A stretch of 64,000 nt of DNA from Virgifigura deserti (lineage in GTDB: Bacteria; Pseudomonadota; Alphaproteobacteria; Dongiales; Dongiaceae). Below, piece by piece: positions 17,857-26,598 of the stretch (the stretch's first letter is position 1; each line of letters starts with the position of its first letter). Position numbers and translations under genes: made by a program. The stretch lies in assembly GCA_003576685.1 (NCBI GenBank), contig QOZR01000003.1, forward strand, positions 62,001-126,000, given 5' to 3'. The notes below the pieces were generated by a model. It saw only the letters and a program-made list of their open reading frames with translations, did no database searches and was not told the DNA's origin.

Positions 17857-18865
17857 CGCGAAAACCGCTATGACCGAGCACGCCAAGACCGCACCGTCGA
17901 ACCACACCAGCCTTACGCAACGGCTGAGGTCCTTCGACCTGAGGCGACATACCTATCTGCTCTCGGTGGTGTTCTTCCTGATTCTCTGCGGCATCAATAT
18001 CGCGCTCCAGCCGAGCTTCCTTCAGCCCGGCGTGATGGTTTCCAACCTCAGCACCTTCCTGCCGCTGATCCTGGTTTCGATCGGGCAGACCTATGTGATC
18101 CTGGCAAGCGACATCGACCTGTCGGTCGGCTCCATCGTCTCGCTGGTCAATGTCGCCACGGTCTCGATCATCGAAGGCATGGGCGGAACCGGCGGCGCCA
18201 TCGCACTCGGACTCACGACGGGTCTCGGCCTCGGGATTGCCGCCGGCCTCTTCAACGGCCTTTGCGTCGCCCTGCTCCGCTTTCAGCCGATCGTCACCAC
18301 CTTCGCCACCGGCATCATCTTCGCCGGGCTGGCGCTCTGGATCTTGCCGCAGGCCGGCAAGCAGGTGCCCGCGACCGTGTGGCAGACCTACGGCGGCAGC
18401 ATTCTCGGCGTGCAAACGGTCATTTGGGTCCTGACGCTGGCGGTGATCTTCGCGCTGGTCTTGGCTCGGACCCGCTTCCACCACGCACTGCTGGCGACCG
18501 GCGGACAGATGCAGTCGGCGTTCCAGACGGGCCTGCACGTCCTGCGTGTCCGCATTACCGCCTATGCGCTGTCCGGCCTGTTCAGCGCGCTCGCGGCGCT
18601 TTGCCTAGTCGGCGAGACCGCGTCCGGCGACCCGCTGCTCGGGACAGGCTACACCCTGTCCTCGATCAGTGCGGTCGTGCTCGGCGGAACGGCCCTCAGC
18701 GGCGGCATCGGCGGCTTCATCGGCTCGGTGTTCGGCGCGATGATCCTCGGCCTCATCGACAACGTGATCTTCTTCGCTCGCCTGCCCTTCGAATATCAGG
18801 GGCTGGTCCAAGGCCTGATCGTGCTTCTGGCGCTCGCCGGCGGCGTGTTCGTGTCCCGACGATGA
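17843..18865 (+). CDS. Sugar ABC transporter permease (first)
   Basis: A 340-residue inner-membrane permease of the BPD_transp_2 (RbsC-like) family with 8-10 hydrophobic helices. The characteristic segment ILASDIDLSVGSIVSLVNV (RbsC-type DLSVG motif) and the C-terminal GGTALSGGIGGFIGSVFGAM are present. The start at 17843 overlaps the end of the ATPase gene; the ATG at 17870 is an equally plausible start, and neither has a strong ribosome-binding site. One feature is odd: the cytoplasmic coupling segment, usually G.N..AA..SGI, reads GGQMQSAFQTGLHV and lacks the normal residues. The partner permease has the normal form. Confidence 0.9.
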   Translation: MPQADAKTAMTEHAKTAPSNHTSLTQRLRSFDLRRHTYLLSVVFFLILCGINIALQPSFLQPGVMVSNLSTFLPLILVSIGQTYVILASDIDLSVGSIVSLVNVATVSIIEGMGGTGGAIALGLTTGLGLGIAAGLFNGLCVALLRFQPIVTTFATGIIFAGLALWILPQAGKQVPATVWQTYGGSILGVQTVIWVLTLAVIFALVLARTRFHHALLATGGQMQSAFQTGLHVLRVRITAYALSGLFSALAALCLVGETASGDPLLGTGYTLSSISAVVLGGTALSGGIGGFIGSVFGAMILGLIDNVIFFARLPFEYQGLVQGLIVLLALAGGVFVSRR

Positions 18866-19872
18866 GCGGCGGCGGAGACGGACGAATGGCGCAGACCGCA
18901 CAGTTCAACGGGTCCGTCACCACCCTCCGGGGCCTCGCGACCAGGCCGCTCACCCTGGCGCTGGCCGCGATCGCGGCGATGCTGATCGTCGGCGAACTCC
19001 TGTCCCCCGGCTTTGCCGCGCCCTCGCAGATCATCAGCCAGCTTACGATCGCCGCACTCCTGGGCATCGTCGCCGCCGGACAGAATCTGGTCATCCTCGG
19101 CGGGCGCGAGGGCATCGACCTGTCCGTCGGCGGCATGATCTCGCTCGGCGCGCTCGTCGCCGGCAATGTGATGCAGGCGGAGAATGCGGCGATTCCGCTG
19201 GCCCTGGCAGTGACGCTCGCGGTCACCTTCACGCTCGGGCTGGCCAACGGGTTCGGCGTCACGATCATGCGCATCCCGCCGCTGGTGATGACGCTCGGCA
19301 TGTATGGCGTGATCCAGGGCGCGCTCGTTGTGCTGACTCGCGGCATCCCCTCGGGCCGCGCGGCGCCACTACTGAATGACTTCGTCACCAATCCGGTGCT
19401 GCTGGGCATTCCGGGAATCCTGTTCGTCTGGGTGATGATTGGGATCGGCATGACAGTTTTCCTGCGTCGGACCGCATTCGGGCTGAAGATCTTCGCCATC
19501 GGTACGAACGAGGAAGCAGCCGCTTTGGCGGGCATTTCCGTCCGGCGGACACGTGTGATTCTGTTCGGCCTGAGCGGCATGTTCGCCGGCCTTACCGGCT
19601 TCCTGGTCCTCGGCTATACCGGCAATGTGTTCGTCGGAGTCGGCGACCAGTACATCCTGCCGTCCATCATCGCGGTGGTGATCGGCGGCACCTCGCTGGC
19701 CGGCGGCACGGGCGGCTATATCGGAACGATGGCGGGCGCCGTTGTCCTCGTCCTCCTGCAGAGCATTCTGACGACCCTCAATATCGACCCGTCAGGCCGC
19801 CAGATCGTCTTCGGCGCCACGCTGCTGGGGCTGATGCTGCTCTATGGCCGGCAGCGCAAGCTGAGGATGTGA
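18862..19872 (+). CDS. Sugar ABC transporter permease (second)
   Basis: A 336-residue RbsC-like inner-membrane permease. It contains GREGIDLSVGGMISLGALVA, the conserved coupling segment AIGTNEEAAALAGISVRRTR and the C-terminal GGTSLAGGTGGYIGTMAGA. The start at 18862 forms an ATGA overlap with the preceding permease stop, which implies translational coupling; the much longer open frame upstream is a shadow of the first permease. With two different permeases the transporter is probably a heterodimer in the membrane. The LacI regulator follows after 3 bp. Confidence 0.92.
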   Translation: MSGGGDGRMAQTAQFNGSVTTLRGLATRPLTLALAAIAAMLIVGELLSPGFAAPSQIISQLTIAALLGIVAAGQNLVILGGREGIDLSVGGMISLGALVAGNVMQAENAAIPLALAVTLAVTFTLGLANGFGVTIMRIPPLVMTLGMYGVIQGALVVLTRGIPSGRAAPLLNDFVTNPVLLGIPGILFVWVMIGIGMTVFLRRTAFGLKIFAIGTNEEAAALAGISVRRTRVILFGLSGMFAGLTGFLVLGYTGNVFVGVGDQYILPSIIAVVIGGTSLAGGTGGYIGTMAGAVVLVLLQSILTTLNIDPSGRQIVFGATLLGLMLLYGRQRKLRM

Positions 19873-19875
19873 CCC

Positions 19876-20946
19876 TTGAGCCTGCAAACGCTTCGGCCGA
19901 TGCCATTCGAGAGCGGTGACGGCGCCGGCACCGCGACGATGAAGGACGTCGCGCGACTGGCGGGCGTCTCGACCGCGACCGTGTCGCGCACGCTGATCAA
20001 GCCCGAACTGGTTTCGACGCGGACGCGCGAACGGGTCCTGAAGGCGGTGGCCGAAGCCGGCTACACGCCGAACTCGCTCGCCCGCAACCTGCGCAAGATG
20101 CAGACGCGCTCGATCATCGTCGTCGTCCAGGATATCACCAACCCGTTCTATCCGGAGATCCTCCGCGGCGCCGAGCAGACGGCACAGGCTTTCGGCTACA
20201 CGGTGCTGATGGGCAACACCGACAATGATCCGGTACGCGAGCGGGCTTATCTCGAGCTCGTGCAGTCCCGGCGCGCCGACGGCATGATTCTGCTGACCGG
20301 GCGTCTGCCGGCCCAGGAGAAAAGCAGCATGGCGGTGGAGCGCGAGAGGCTGCCGCCACTCGTCTTCGCCTGCGAACATCTCCCGGATCTCGGCCTCCCG
20401 ACCGTCCGGATCGACAATGCCGAGGCGGCACGGACGGCCATGCGCCATCTGTTCGAGCTCGGTCATGAACGAATCGCGCATATCGCCGGCCCGCTCAACC
20501 GCATCATCAGCGTCGACCGGCTGGCCGGCTATTGCGATGCGCTGACGGAGCGCGGCCTGCCGTCGGAGCCCGCTCTGATCGCCGACGGCGATTTCACCTT
20601 CAACTCGGGCGTCGAGGCGGCGCGTCGCCTGCTCGCGCTCGCCGATCGGCCGACGGCGATCTTCGCGGCCAACGACGAGAGCGCCATCGGTGCGATTCAA
20701 GCCATCAAGTCGCAAGGGTTGTCCGTGCCGGGAGATATCTCGGTGATCGGCTTCGACGATATCCTCTTTGCCGCCGCCACCGATCCCGCTCTTACCACCG
20801 TCGCACAGCCGCGCCAGGAGATCGGCCGGCGTGCAATGGCCATCATGCTCGACCTGCTGGACGGCAAATCGCCGCCCGTGGGCGACGTGATCCTTCCGGT
20901 CGAACTCGTAACCCGCCGCTCCACCGGCCCTCGCCCGCCAGCCTGA
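19876..20946 (+). CDS. LacI family transcriptional regulator
   Basis: A 356-residue repressor-type regulator. The helix-turn-helix is at about residues 22-45 (MKDVARLAGVSTATVSRTLI), followed by the hinge helix NSLARNLRK and a periplasmic-binding-protein-like effector domain (IIVVVQDITNPFYPEILRGA and onward). The open frame begins with TTG at 19876, 3 bp after the permease stop; ATG codons at 19900 and 19939 are alternatives, the last giving the usual short LacI N-terminus. Embedded in the sugar operon, it very likely binds the TGTAATCGATTACA palindrome at 15107 and so autoregulates. Confidence 0.93.
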   Translation: MSLQTLRPMPFESGDGAGTATMKDVARLAGVSTATVSRTLIKPELVSTRTRERVLKAVAEAGYTPNSLARNLRKMQTRSIIVVVQDITNPFYPEILRGAEQTAQAFGYTVLMGNTDNDPVRERAYLELVQSRRADGMILLTGRLPAQEKSSMAVERERLPPLVFACEHLPDLGLPTVRIDNAEAARTAMRHLFELGHERIAHIAGPLNRIISVDRLAGYCDALTERGLPSEPALIADGDFTFNSGVEAARRLLALADRPTAIFAANDESAIGAIQAIKSQGLSVPGDISVIGFDDILFAAATDPALTTVAQPRQEIGRRAMAIMLDLLDGKSPPVGDVILPVELVTRRSTGPRPPA

Positions 20947-20982
20947 AGCGCGCGACCACCAAGAACAAGCAAAGGAGTCGTC

Positions 20983-22227
20983 ATGTCTGCCAATCCCCCT
21001 CTCGAAAGTCTGCGCATCGGCCTGATCGGCAGCGGCTTCATCGCCAAGTTCCACCTCCAGGCGATGCTGGGCGTGCGCAACTGCAGGGTGACGGGCGTCT
21101 ACAGCCGCACGCCGGCCAAGCGCGAGAGCGTCGCCGCGCAGGCCACGGAGATGGGCCTCGGGCCGTGCCAGGCCTTTCCGTCGATCGAGGCGATGATCGC
21201 GTCGGGCGACGTCGACGCGCTCTGGATTCTGAGCCCGAACGACACGCGTCTGGAGGTGATGCGCGAGATTCATCGCACCGTGAAGGCGGGCCAGGGCAGC
21301 CTGCGCGCCGTCGCCTGCGAGAAGCCGCTGGCGCGGACCGTCGGCGAGGCACGCGAGATGCTGCGCCTCGCCGGGGATGCAGGGCTGAGCCACGGCTATC
21401 TGGAGAACCAGGTGTTCTCGACGGCGGTCATGCGCGGCAAGGAGATCATCTGGCGGCGGGCGGTGCCGAGCGCCGGCCGCCCCTACCTCGCCCGCGCTGC
21501 CGAGGAGCATAGCGGGCCGCACGAGCCCTGGTTCTGGATCGGCGCGAAACAGGGTGGCGGCGTGCTCTCGGACATGATGTGCCACAGCGTCGAGGTCGCC
21601 CGCTTCCTGCTCACCAAGCCGGGCGAGCCGCGCGATAGTCTGAAGCTGGTCAGCGCCAACGCCACGGTGGCGAACCTCAAATGGACGCGGCCCAAATATG
21701 CCGCCGAGCTGAAGTCGCGCATGGGCGCCGAGGTCGACTTCGCCCGGCGGCCAGTCGAGGACTTCGCCCGCGGGGTGCTGGTGCTGAAGGACCCCGAAGG
21801 CCAGGAGGTGATGATCGAGGCGACCACATCCTGGGCCTATGTCGGTGCCGGGCTGCGGATCCAGCTCGAACTCCTCGGCCCGGAATATTCGATGGAGTTC
21901 AGCTCGCTCAACAGCGGCCTGAAGGTCTTCATCTCGCGCGCCGTGGGCGGCGCCGAGGGCGAGGATCTCGTCGAGAAGCAGAATGCCGAGCAAGGGCTGA
22001 TGCCGGTGCTGGAGGACGAGGCTGGCGTCTATGGCTACACCGACGAGAACCGGCATATGGTGGAGTGCTTCCGGACCGGCCGGACGCCGATCGAGACGTT
22101 CCAGGATGGGGTCGCCGTGGTCGAAATGCTGATGGCGCTCTACCGCTCGGCCGAGATCGGCCAGACGGTCCGACTACCCGCGACGGATCTGGAGACCTAT
22201 GTTCCTGTGGTGGCACGTCCGACGTGA
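20983..22227 (+). CDS. Gfo/Idh/MocA family oxidoreductase
   Basis: A 414-residue NAD(P)-dependent dehydrogenase. The Rossmann motif is IGLIGSGFIAKFHLQAM (residues about 11-27), the diagnostic CEKPLARTVGEAREM is near 110, and the conserved histidine region of the catalytic domain reads GGGVLSDMMCHSVEVARF. AAAGGAG precedes the start by 6 bp. Enzymes of this family oxidise or reduce sugar hydroxyls or inositols. Sitting between the LacI regulator and the SIS enzyme of a sugar uptake operon, it probably performs an early catabolic oxidation. Substrate unknown. Confidence 0.92.
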   Translation: MSANPPLESLRIGLIGSGFIAKFHLQAMLGVRNCRVTGVYSRTPAKRESVAAQATEMGLGPCQAFPSIEAMIASGDVDALWILSPNDTRLEVMREIHRTVKAGQGSLRAVACEKPLARTVGEAREMLRLAGDAGLSHGYLENQVFSTAVMRGKEIIWRRAVPSAGRPYLARAAEEHSGPHEPWFWIGAKQGGGVLSDMMCHSVEVARFLLTKPGEPRDSLKLVSANATVANLKWTRPKYAAELKSRMGAEVDFARRPVEDFARGVLVLKDPEGQEVMIEATTSWAYVGAGLRIQLELLGPEYSMEFSSLNSGLKVFISRAVGGAEGEDLVEKQNAEQGLMPVLEDEAGVYGYTDENRHMVECFRTGRTPIETFQDGVAVVEMLMALYRSAEIGQTVRLPATDLETYVPVVARPT

Positions 22228-22239
22228 TCGAGAGGCCGC

Positions 22240-23259
22240 ATGCCCCATCTCTGGCAGGAGATCGCCGAGCAGCCTGACATCGTCGCGCGACTCCTTGAGC
22301 GCGAGCGGAATGTTGTCGAGCGGATCGCGGCGCGGATTCGCGACCGCCCGCCCCCGTTCGTCCTGATCGCGGCGCGCGGCACCTCCGACAACGCCGCCCG
22401 CTATGCCCAGTATGTCTTCGGCGCCATGCTGCGCCTGCCGGTCGCCCTGGCGGCACCCTCGCTGTTCACGGTCGCCGAGGCGCCGCCGCGGCTGGACGGC
22501 GCATTGGTAATCGGCATCTCCCAGTCCGGGCAATCGCCGGACATCGCCGCGGTAATGCGCGCCGCCGCCGACCAGAGCTGCGTCACCGTCGCGATCACGA
22601 ACGATCCGTCGGCGCCGGTCGCAAGCGCTACGGACGAGGTCCTGGCGCTGGAGGCAGGTATCGAACGCAGCGTTGCCGCAACCAAAACCTATGTCGCAAG
22701 CCTCGCGGCCCTCGCCCTCCTGGCCGCGGCCGCGGAGCCGGCCGAGCGTCGGTCGCGATATGGCGCACTCGATACGGTGCCCGAAGCCCTTCGACGGACG
22801 CTGGATCGGGCCGGCCTTGCCGCCACGGAGGCCGCCGCTTGGCCGGGCGCCGGACGCGCTATTTCGATCGGACGCGGCTTTCACCTGTCGACGGCCCATG
22901 AGGCCGCGCTCAAGCTCAAGGAGCTGACCTACGTCGCCGTGGAGGCCTTTTCGTCAGCGGATTTCCGGCACGGTCCGATCGTCATGATCGAGGACGGCTT
23001 CCCCGTCCTGGCGGTGATCGGAAACAGTGCATTCGATCAGGATGTCGCCGCGTTGGCGGAGACATTGAGGGTGCGGCAGGCAAAGCTTCTGACGGTCGGT
23101 CCTAGCGGCGCCGACCTGCCGTTCGATGCCCCCGCCGCATGGCTCGAGCCGCTCACCGCCATCCTGCCCGGCCAGCTCCTCGCCGGCCGAATCGCCGAAC
23201 GCGCCGGCATCGACGTCGATCGACCGCGCGGCCTGAGCAAGGTGACGCGCACGATCTGA
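22240..23259 (+). CDS. SIS-domain sugar isomerase/deaminase (GlmS-C/NagB-II-like)
   Basis: A 339-residue protein with two SIS domains equivalent to the isomerase half of glucosamine-6-phosphate synthase, without the glutaminase half. Landmarks are ARGTSDNAARYAQYVFG, the phosphosugar loop GISQSGQSPD, the segment SVAATKTYVASLAALALL and the hallmark LKLKELTYVAVEAFSSADF followed by RHGP; the family usually has E rather than D in that last motif. Stand-alone proteins of this length often act as glucosamine-6-phosphate deaminases (NagB-II) or related ketosamine enzymes. It ends the sugar operon and supports an amino-sugar substrate; that substrate is inference. Confidence 0.88.
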   Translation: MPHLWQEIAEQPDIVARLLERERNVVERIAARIRDRPPPFVLIAARGTSDNAARYAQYVFGAMLRLPVALAAPSLFTVAEAPPRLDGALVIGISQSGQSPDIAAVMRAAADQSCVTVAITNDPSAPVASATDEVLALEAGIERSVAATKTYVASLAALALLAAAAEPAERRSRYGALDTVPEALRRTLDRAGLAATEAAAWPGAGRAISIGRGFHLSTAHEAALKLKELTYVAVEAFSSADFRHGPIVMIEDGFPVLAVIGNSAFDQDVAALAETLRVRQAKLLTVGPSGADLPFDAPAAWLEPLTAILPGQLLAGRIAERAGIDVDRPRGLSKVTRTI

Positions 23260-23362
23260 TACGAAAGAAATCAGGTCACATCTTCGGCCTGGATTGTGGT
23301 GGAGCATTCGGCGATGCTCCTCCGGGACTCGGGATCATTGCCACCATCGCAACCGAGGTCGG

Positions 23363-24628
23363 ATGTCAATTTTTACGATCTCTGCACTCCTGCTGGTCTT
23401 CGCAGGCATATTCGGTCTGTTCAACTATCACGTGTTAAAGCTGCCGACGACGATCGGCCTCGTCGTGATTTCGTTCGCAGTCTCAGTTGCGATGATCGTG
23501 GCCGACTGGTTGCTCCCCGGTCCGGCGATCTTCGAGACCGTGCGCGAGATCGTCACGGGTATTCCGTTCCAGGAGGTGGTGCTGGACGGTCTTCTGTCCT
23601 ACCTGCTGTTCGCCGGCGCCTTGCGCGTGAACTTGGCGGATCTTGCTGAACAAAAATGGGCAATCGCAGCACTGGCAACGCTCGGCGTCGGTTTGTCGAC
23701 CGTGCTGGTGGGGCTTGGCTTCCACTGGGTTACCGGCATTCCGTTGATGGTAGCGCTCGTTTTCGGCGCCTTGATCAGCCCGACGGACCCCGTCGCCGTG
23801 ATGGGCATCCTGAAGCTGGTCAAAGTGCCGAGGCCGCTCGAGACGAAGATCGCCGGCGAGTCTCTGTTCAACGACGGCGTGGGCGTGGTGATTTTTCTGA
23901 TCCTCACGCAGATGGCCTTCGGCTCCAGCCCTCATGATGCCCCGATCACGACGATCGACGTCCTGCGTCTCTTCGTGGTCGAGGTGCTGGGCGGAGCGCT
24001 GCTCGGCGGCCTTTGCGGCTATGTCACCTTCTTGATGATCCGGTCCGTGGATGAATTCAATCTAGAGGTGATCTTGACGCTCGCTCTCGTAACGGGGACC
24101 TACTCCCTCGCTCAGTCCCTTCACCTGTCGGGCCCGATCGCCGTCGTGATCGCCGGCCTGTTCATCGGCAATCACGGCGTGCGTCGCGGAATGAGCGAAC
24201 TGACCTGGAGCTACGTCGACAAGTTCTGGCACCTGATCGACGAGATCCTGAACGCCGTACTGTTCTTGCTGATCGGCTTTGAGGTCTTCGCCATCAGCTA
24301 CGAGGGCCCCTACCTGATGGCGGCCGCGGTCGCCATTCCCCTGGTTCTGGTGGCTCGCTTCATCGCAATCTGGGTGCCGATCAGTGCGCTCGGCCTGCGG
24401 CGCCAGTTCACGCGCGGCAGCATCTCGGTCATGACTTGGGGCGGCCTGCGGGGCGGCATCTCCGTCGCTCTGGCCCTGTCCCTACCGGACAGTGAGCATA
24501 AAGCGCTGCTTCTGACCGTCACCTACGCCGTCGTGATCTTCTCGATCGTCATTCAGGGCCTGACGATCCGACCGGTCATCAGAACCTTGGTGCCGTTGGA
24601 AGCGACGGACGGTAAAACTGCCGAATAA
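23363..24628 (+). CDS. CPA1-family Na+/H+ antiporter
   Basis: A 421-residue inner-membrane cation:proton antiporter with about 12-13 helices. The ion-site motifs are SPTDPVAVMGILK and GESLFNDGVGVVIFLIL (the ND motif typical of electroneutral CPA1 exchangers), and the late motif TWGGLRGGISVALALSLP is also present. The start at 23363 is chosen because the upstream part of the frame has no membrane character; GAGG lies just upstream. It extrudes Na+ or Li+ and helps with pH and salt balance. It begins about 100 bp after the SIS gene and is probably independent of it. Confidence 0.94.
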   Translation: MSIFTISALLLVFAGIFGLFNYHVLKLPTTIGLVVISFAVSVAMIVADWLLPGPAIFETVREIVTGIPFQEVVLDGLLSYLLFAGALRVNLADLAEQKWAIAALATLGVGLSTVLVGLGFHWVTGIPLMVALVFGALISPTDPVAVMGILKLVKVPRPLETKIAGESLFNDGVGVVIFLILTQMAFGSSPHDAPITTIDVLRLFVVEVLGGALLGGLCGYVTFLMIRSVDEFNLEVILTLALVTGTYSLAQSLHLSGPIAVVIAGLFIGNHGVRRGMSELTWSYVDKFWHLIDEILNAVLFLLIGFEVFAISYEGPYLMAAAVAIPLVLVARFIAIWVPISALGLRRQFTRGSISVMTWGGLRGGISVALALSLPDSEHKALLLTVTYAVVIFSIVIQGLTIRPVIRTLVPLEATDGKTAE

Positions 24629-24726
24629 CGCAGCTCAGGCCGCCTTGCCCGGCCGGATCCCCGCCTTCTGCAGGAGCATGACCTCGTTCAGCGGCTTGAC
24701 GCAGGCATAGACTGCTGTGATGGCGG

Positions 24727-24858
24727 GTGGCGGCGGATTTCCGGCATGGACCCATTGCCATGGCCGAAGGCGGCTTTCCCGTCCTGGCCGTGATCGGCAA
24801 CAGCGCGCTCGACCGGGATGTCGTCGCGCTGGCGGAGACGGTGCGGCACGCTCAGACC
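24727..24858 (+). pseudogene. Remnant of a second SIS-domain (GlmS-C-like) gene
   Basis: Translation here reads ADFRHGPIAMAEGGFPVLAV, then IGNSALDRDVVALAETV. It aligns without gaps to residues about 239-280 of the SIS protein encoded at 22240-23259 (ADFRHGPIVMIEDGFPVLAV, then IGNSAFDQDVAALAETL). Similarity stops abruptly on both sides, and no start codon or upstream SIS sequence is present, so this is a fragment of a paralogue, possibly left by a duplication and deletion. The frame continues into unrelated sequence antisense to the next gene. Confidence 0.75.
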
Positions 24859-24907
24859 GATGGTCGCCAGCGCCAAGCGGCTCTGGATAGTACGGCCTTG
24901 CTAAGGA

Positions 24908-25978
24908 TCAGGCAGCGGCCTTCCGGTTGGCCGCCAGCCGGGCATCGACCAAGGCAACGGTCTCGTCGACGACCGCGTTCCGCATGTTCTTCTGTGCCGC
25001 GATGCCTTGTACCAGCCGGTCCACCCGTTCGATATTGGACGCGCCGGCGAACAGGGCACGCGCGGCCGAGGACGGCCGCGTCAGTCCATGCGCCGCGGCG
25101 GCATATTTCTCGAACGGCACGAGATCACCCGGCGACGCTCCAAGCGCGATGCACAGATCGCAAACCCACTCATAGACCGACCGGGATGCTTCGATATCCG
25201 AATGCACCGCGTCCTTTATCGAACGGGCACCATCCTTCTGAACGCAGCGATAATTTCCGGTCAGCAGCATGGCCCATTTCGCCAGCGGCACGAAGATAGA
25301 GTCGTGGACCTTGAGCTTGACGGGCAGTTCGATCGCACCGTCACCGGGATTATACCGAACCGCTTCGATATCGGCCTGCATCCGCCGCAGCATCGCCGTG
25401 TGAGCGTCGGACTCGAACCGAGCCGCCTTGAAGTTGGTCGGCAGCGTGACCTGCAGCAGGTTGGACTTCTCCTCCGGCGGCCGAAAAGCCTGCGGATCCG
25501 GGCTGCATAGCGTCATCAGCGTCGAATCGAAATTCTCCCATACCGCCGCATCGGTGTAGCAGTGCTTCAATGCGCCGGCATCAAGGCCGGCAATGCGCTT
25601 CAGGTAAGGCAGCGGCGGCATGTTCATGATCGACATGCAGGGAACCTTCGCCTTCGCCACGGCATTCAAGAGTTCGCGCACGCCCGGCGCGCGGTATTGC
25701 GGCTCCTGCATCGCCAATGCGACGAGATCATAGTCAGCCGGATCGACGGCACCGGTCACAGTGGCGGACAAGCGGCCCGGCAGCTTTCGCGAGTCGATCT
25801 CGAGAAGCTCGCTGCGACCCTTGATCGGCAAGCGCACACGGGTGCCTTCCGCATTGATCAACTCTGCCTCTTCAGGGAGGCACACCAGCTTCACATCATG
25901 TCCCGCAACCAACAGCTTGGTCGCCAGAAGTGAGCCGTAGGATGCACCCATGATCAGGGTGTTGTAAGTGGTCGGCAT
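24908..25978 (-). CDS. Ketopantoate reductase (PanE/ApbA)-like oxidoreductase
   Basis: A 356-residue NAD(P)-dependent dehydrogenase-like protein. The N-terminus, NTLIMGASYGSLLATKLLVA, is a Rossmann motif in the style of PanE and octopine-type dehydrogenases, with the usual GxGxxG changed to GASYGS. The C-terminal half contains LAKWAMLLTGNYRCV, which aligns loosely with the W-K-x-x-x-N helix of PanE. It lies 44 bp downstream of the cupin gene on the same strand. With a PanB homologue in the same regulon it may oxidise or reduce a pantoate-like 2-hydroxy acid. The assignment to the family is moderate; the substrate is inference. Confidence 0.72.
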   Translation of the reverse strand: MPTTYNTLIMGASYGSLLATKLLVAGHDVKLVCLPEEAELINAEGTRVRLPIKGRSELLEIDSRKLPGRLSATVTGAVDPADYDLVALAMQEPQYRAPGVRELLNAVAKAKVPCMSIMNMPPLPYLKRIAGLDAGALKHCYTDAAVWENFDSTLMTLCSPDPQAFRPPEEKSNLLQVTLPTNFKAARFESDAHTAMLRRMQADIEAVRYNPGDGAIELPVKLKVHDSIFVPLAKWAMLLTGNYRCVQKDGARSIKDAVHSDIEASRSVYEWVCDLCIALGASPGDLVPFEKYAAAAHGLTRPSSAARALFAGASNIERVDRLVQGIAAQKNMRNAVVDETVALVDARLAANRKAAA

Positions 25979-26022
25979 ATTAAGCTACTTCCCCCTTCGA
26001 CTGGCAAGATGGCTTGCCCCGC

Positions 26023-26502
26023 TCACCGCTCCGGATGCGGGTGAATATCGTCGACCCAGAAGACTTCCTCGGGCGTTTCGACCGGCTCGATATCCAGATT
26101 CACGACGACCGGCTCCTGGTCGCTTCTGACAAGCACGCATTCGAGCGGCTCGTCCGCGCTGGCATTGATTTCCTGATGCGGGACATAGGGCGGCACATAG
26201 ATGAAATCGCCCGGGCCTGCCTCGGCCACATATTGCAGCCGCTCGCCCCACCGCATCCGCGCCTTCCCTTTGACGACGTAGATCACGCTTTCGAGCGACC
26301 CGTGATGATGCGCGCCGGTTTTCGCATCCGGATGGATCGTCACCGTACCGGCCCAGAGCTTCTGTGCCCCCACGCGCGCGAAGTTGATGGCGGCCGCGCG
26401 CGACATGCCAGGGGTCTGCGGCGTGTTAGTGTCGAGGTCGCTCCCATGTACGATCCGCACGCCCTGGTCGCGCCAGTCCGAAGACGGGGCATTGCCGGTC
26501 AT
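26023..26502 (-). CDS. Cupin domain protein
   Basis: A 159-residue single-domain cupin. Motif 1 is present as GAHHHGSLESVIYVVKG (HxH, E spacing) and motif 2 as GDFIYVPPYVPHQEIN, so the metal ligands (two or three His and one Glu) are intact. Proteins of this size are metal-dependent isomerases, decarboxylases or dioxygenases, or small-molecule binders. It lies between the desaturase-family gene (96 bp upstream, with a hairpin between them) and the PanE-like gene. Cytoplasmic; substrate unknown. Confidence 0.85.
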   Translation of the reverse strand: MTGNAPSSDWRDQGVRIVHGSDLDTNTPQTPGMSRAAAINFARVGAQKLWAGTVTIHPDAKTGAHHHGSLESVIYVVKGKARMRWGERLQYVAEAGPGDFIYVPPYVPHQEINASADEPLECVLVRSDQEPVVVNLDIEPVETPEEVFWVDDIHPHPER

Positions 26503-26541
26503 GATTCCCTCCGCTCCGCTGGTCGATTTCTCTCACGAGTG

Positions 26542-26570
26542 GCCCCTTCGCTCCGATGGAGCGAAGGGGC
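26542..26570 (-). terminator. Strong hairpin after the hydroxylase gene
   Basis: Perfect 13-bp inverted repeat: GCCCCTTCGCTCC at 26542, a 3-nt loop, and its complement ending at 26570. It lies 29 bp after the stop of the hydroxylase gene. There is no clear T-run, so it may attenuate or protect the 3' end rather than fully terminate before the cupin gene. Confidence 0.6.
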
Positions 26571-26598
26571 TGGCCCGATACGGTCGTCTGCCGTTCGC

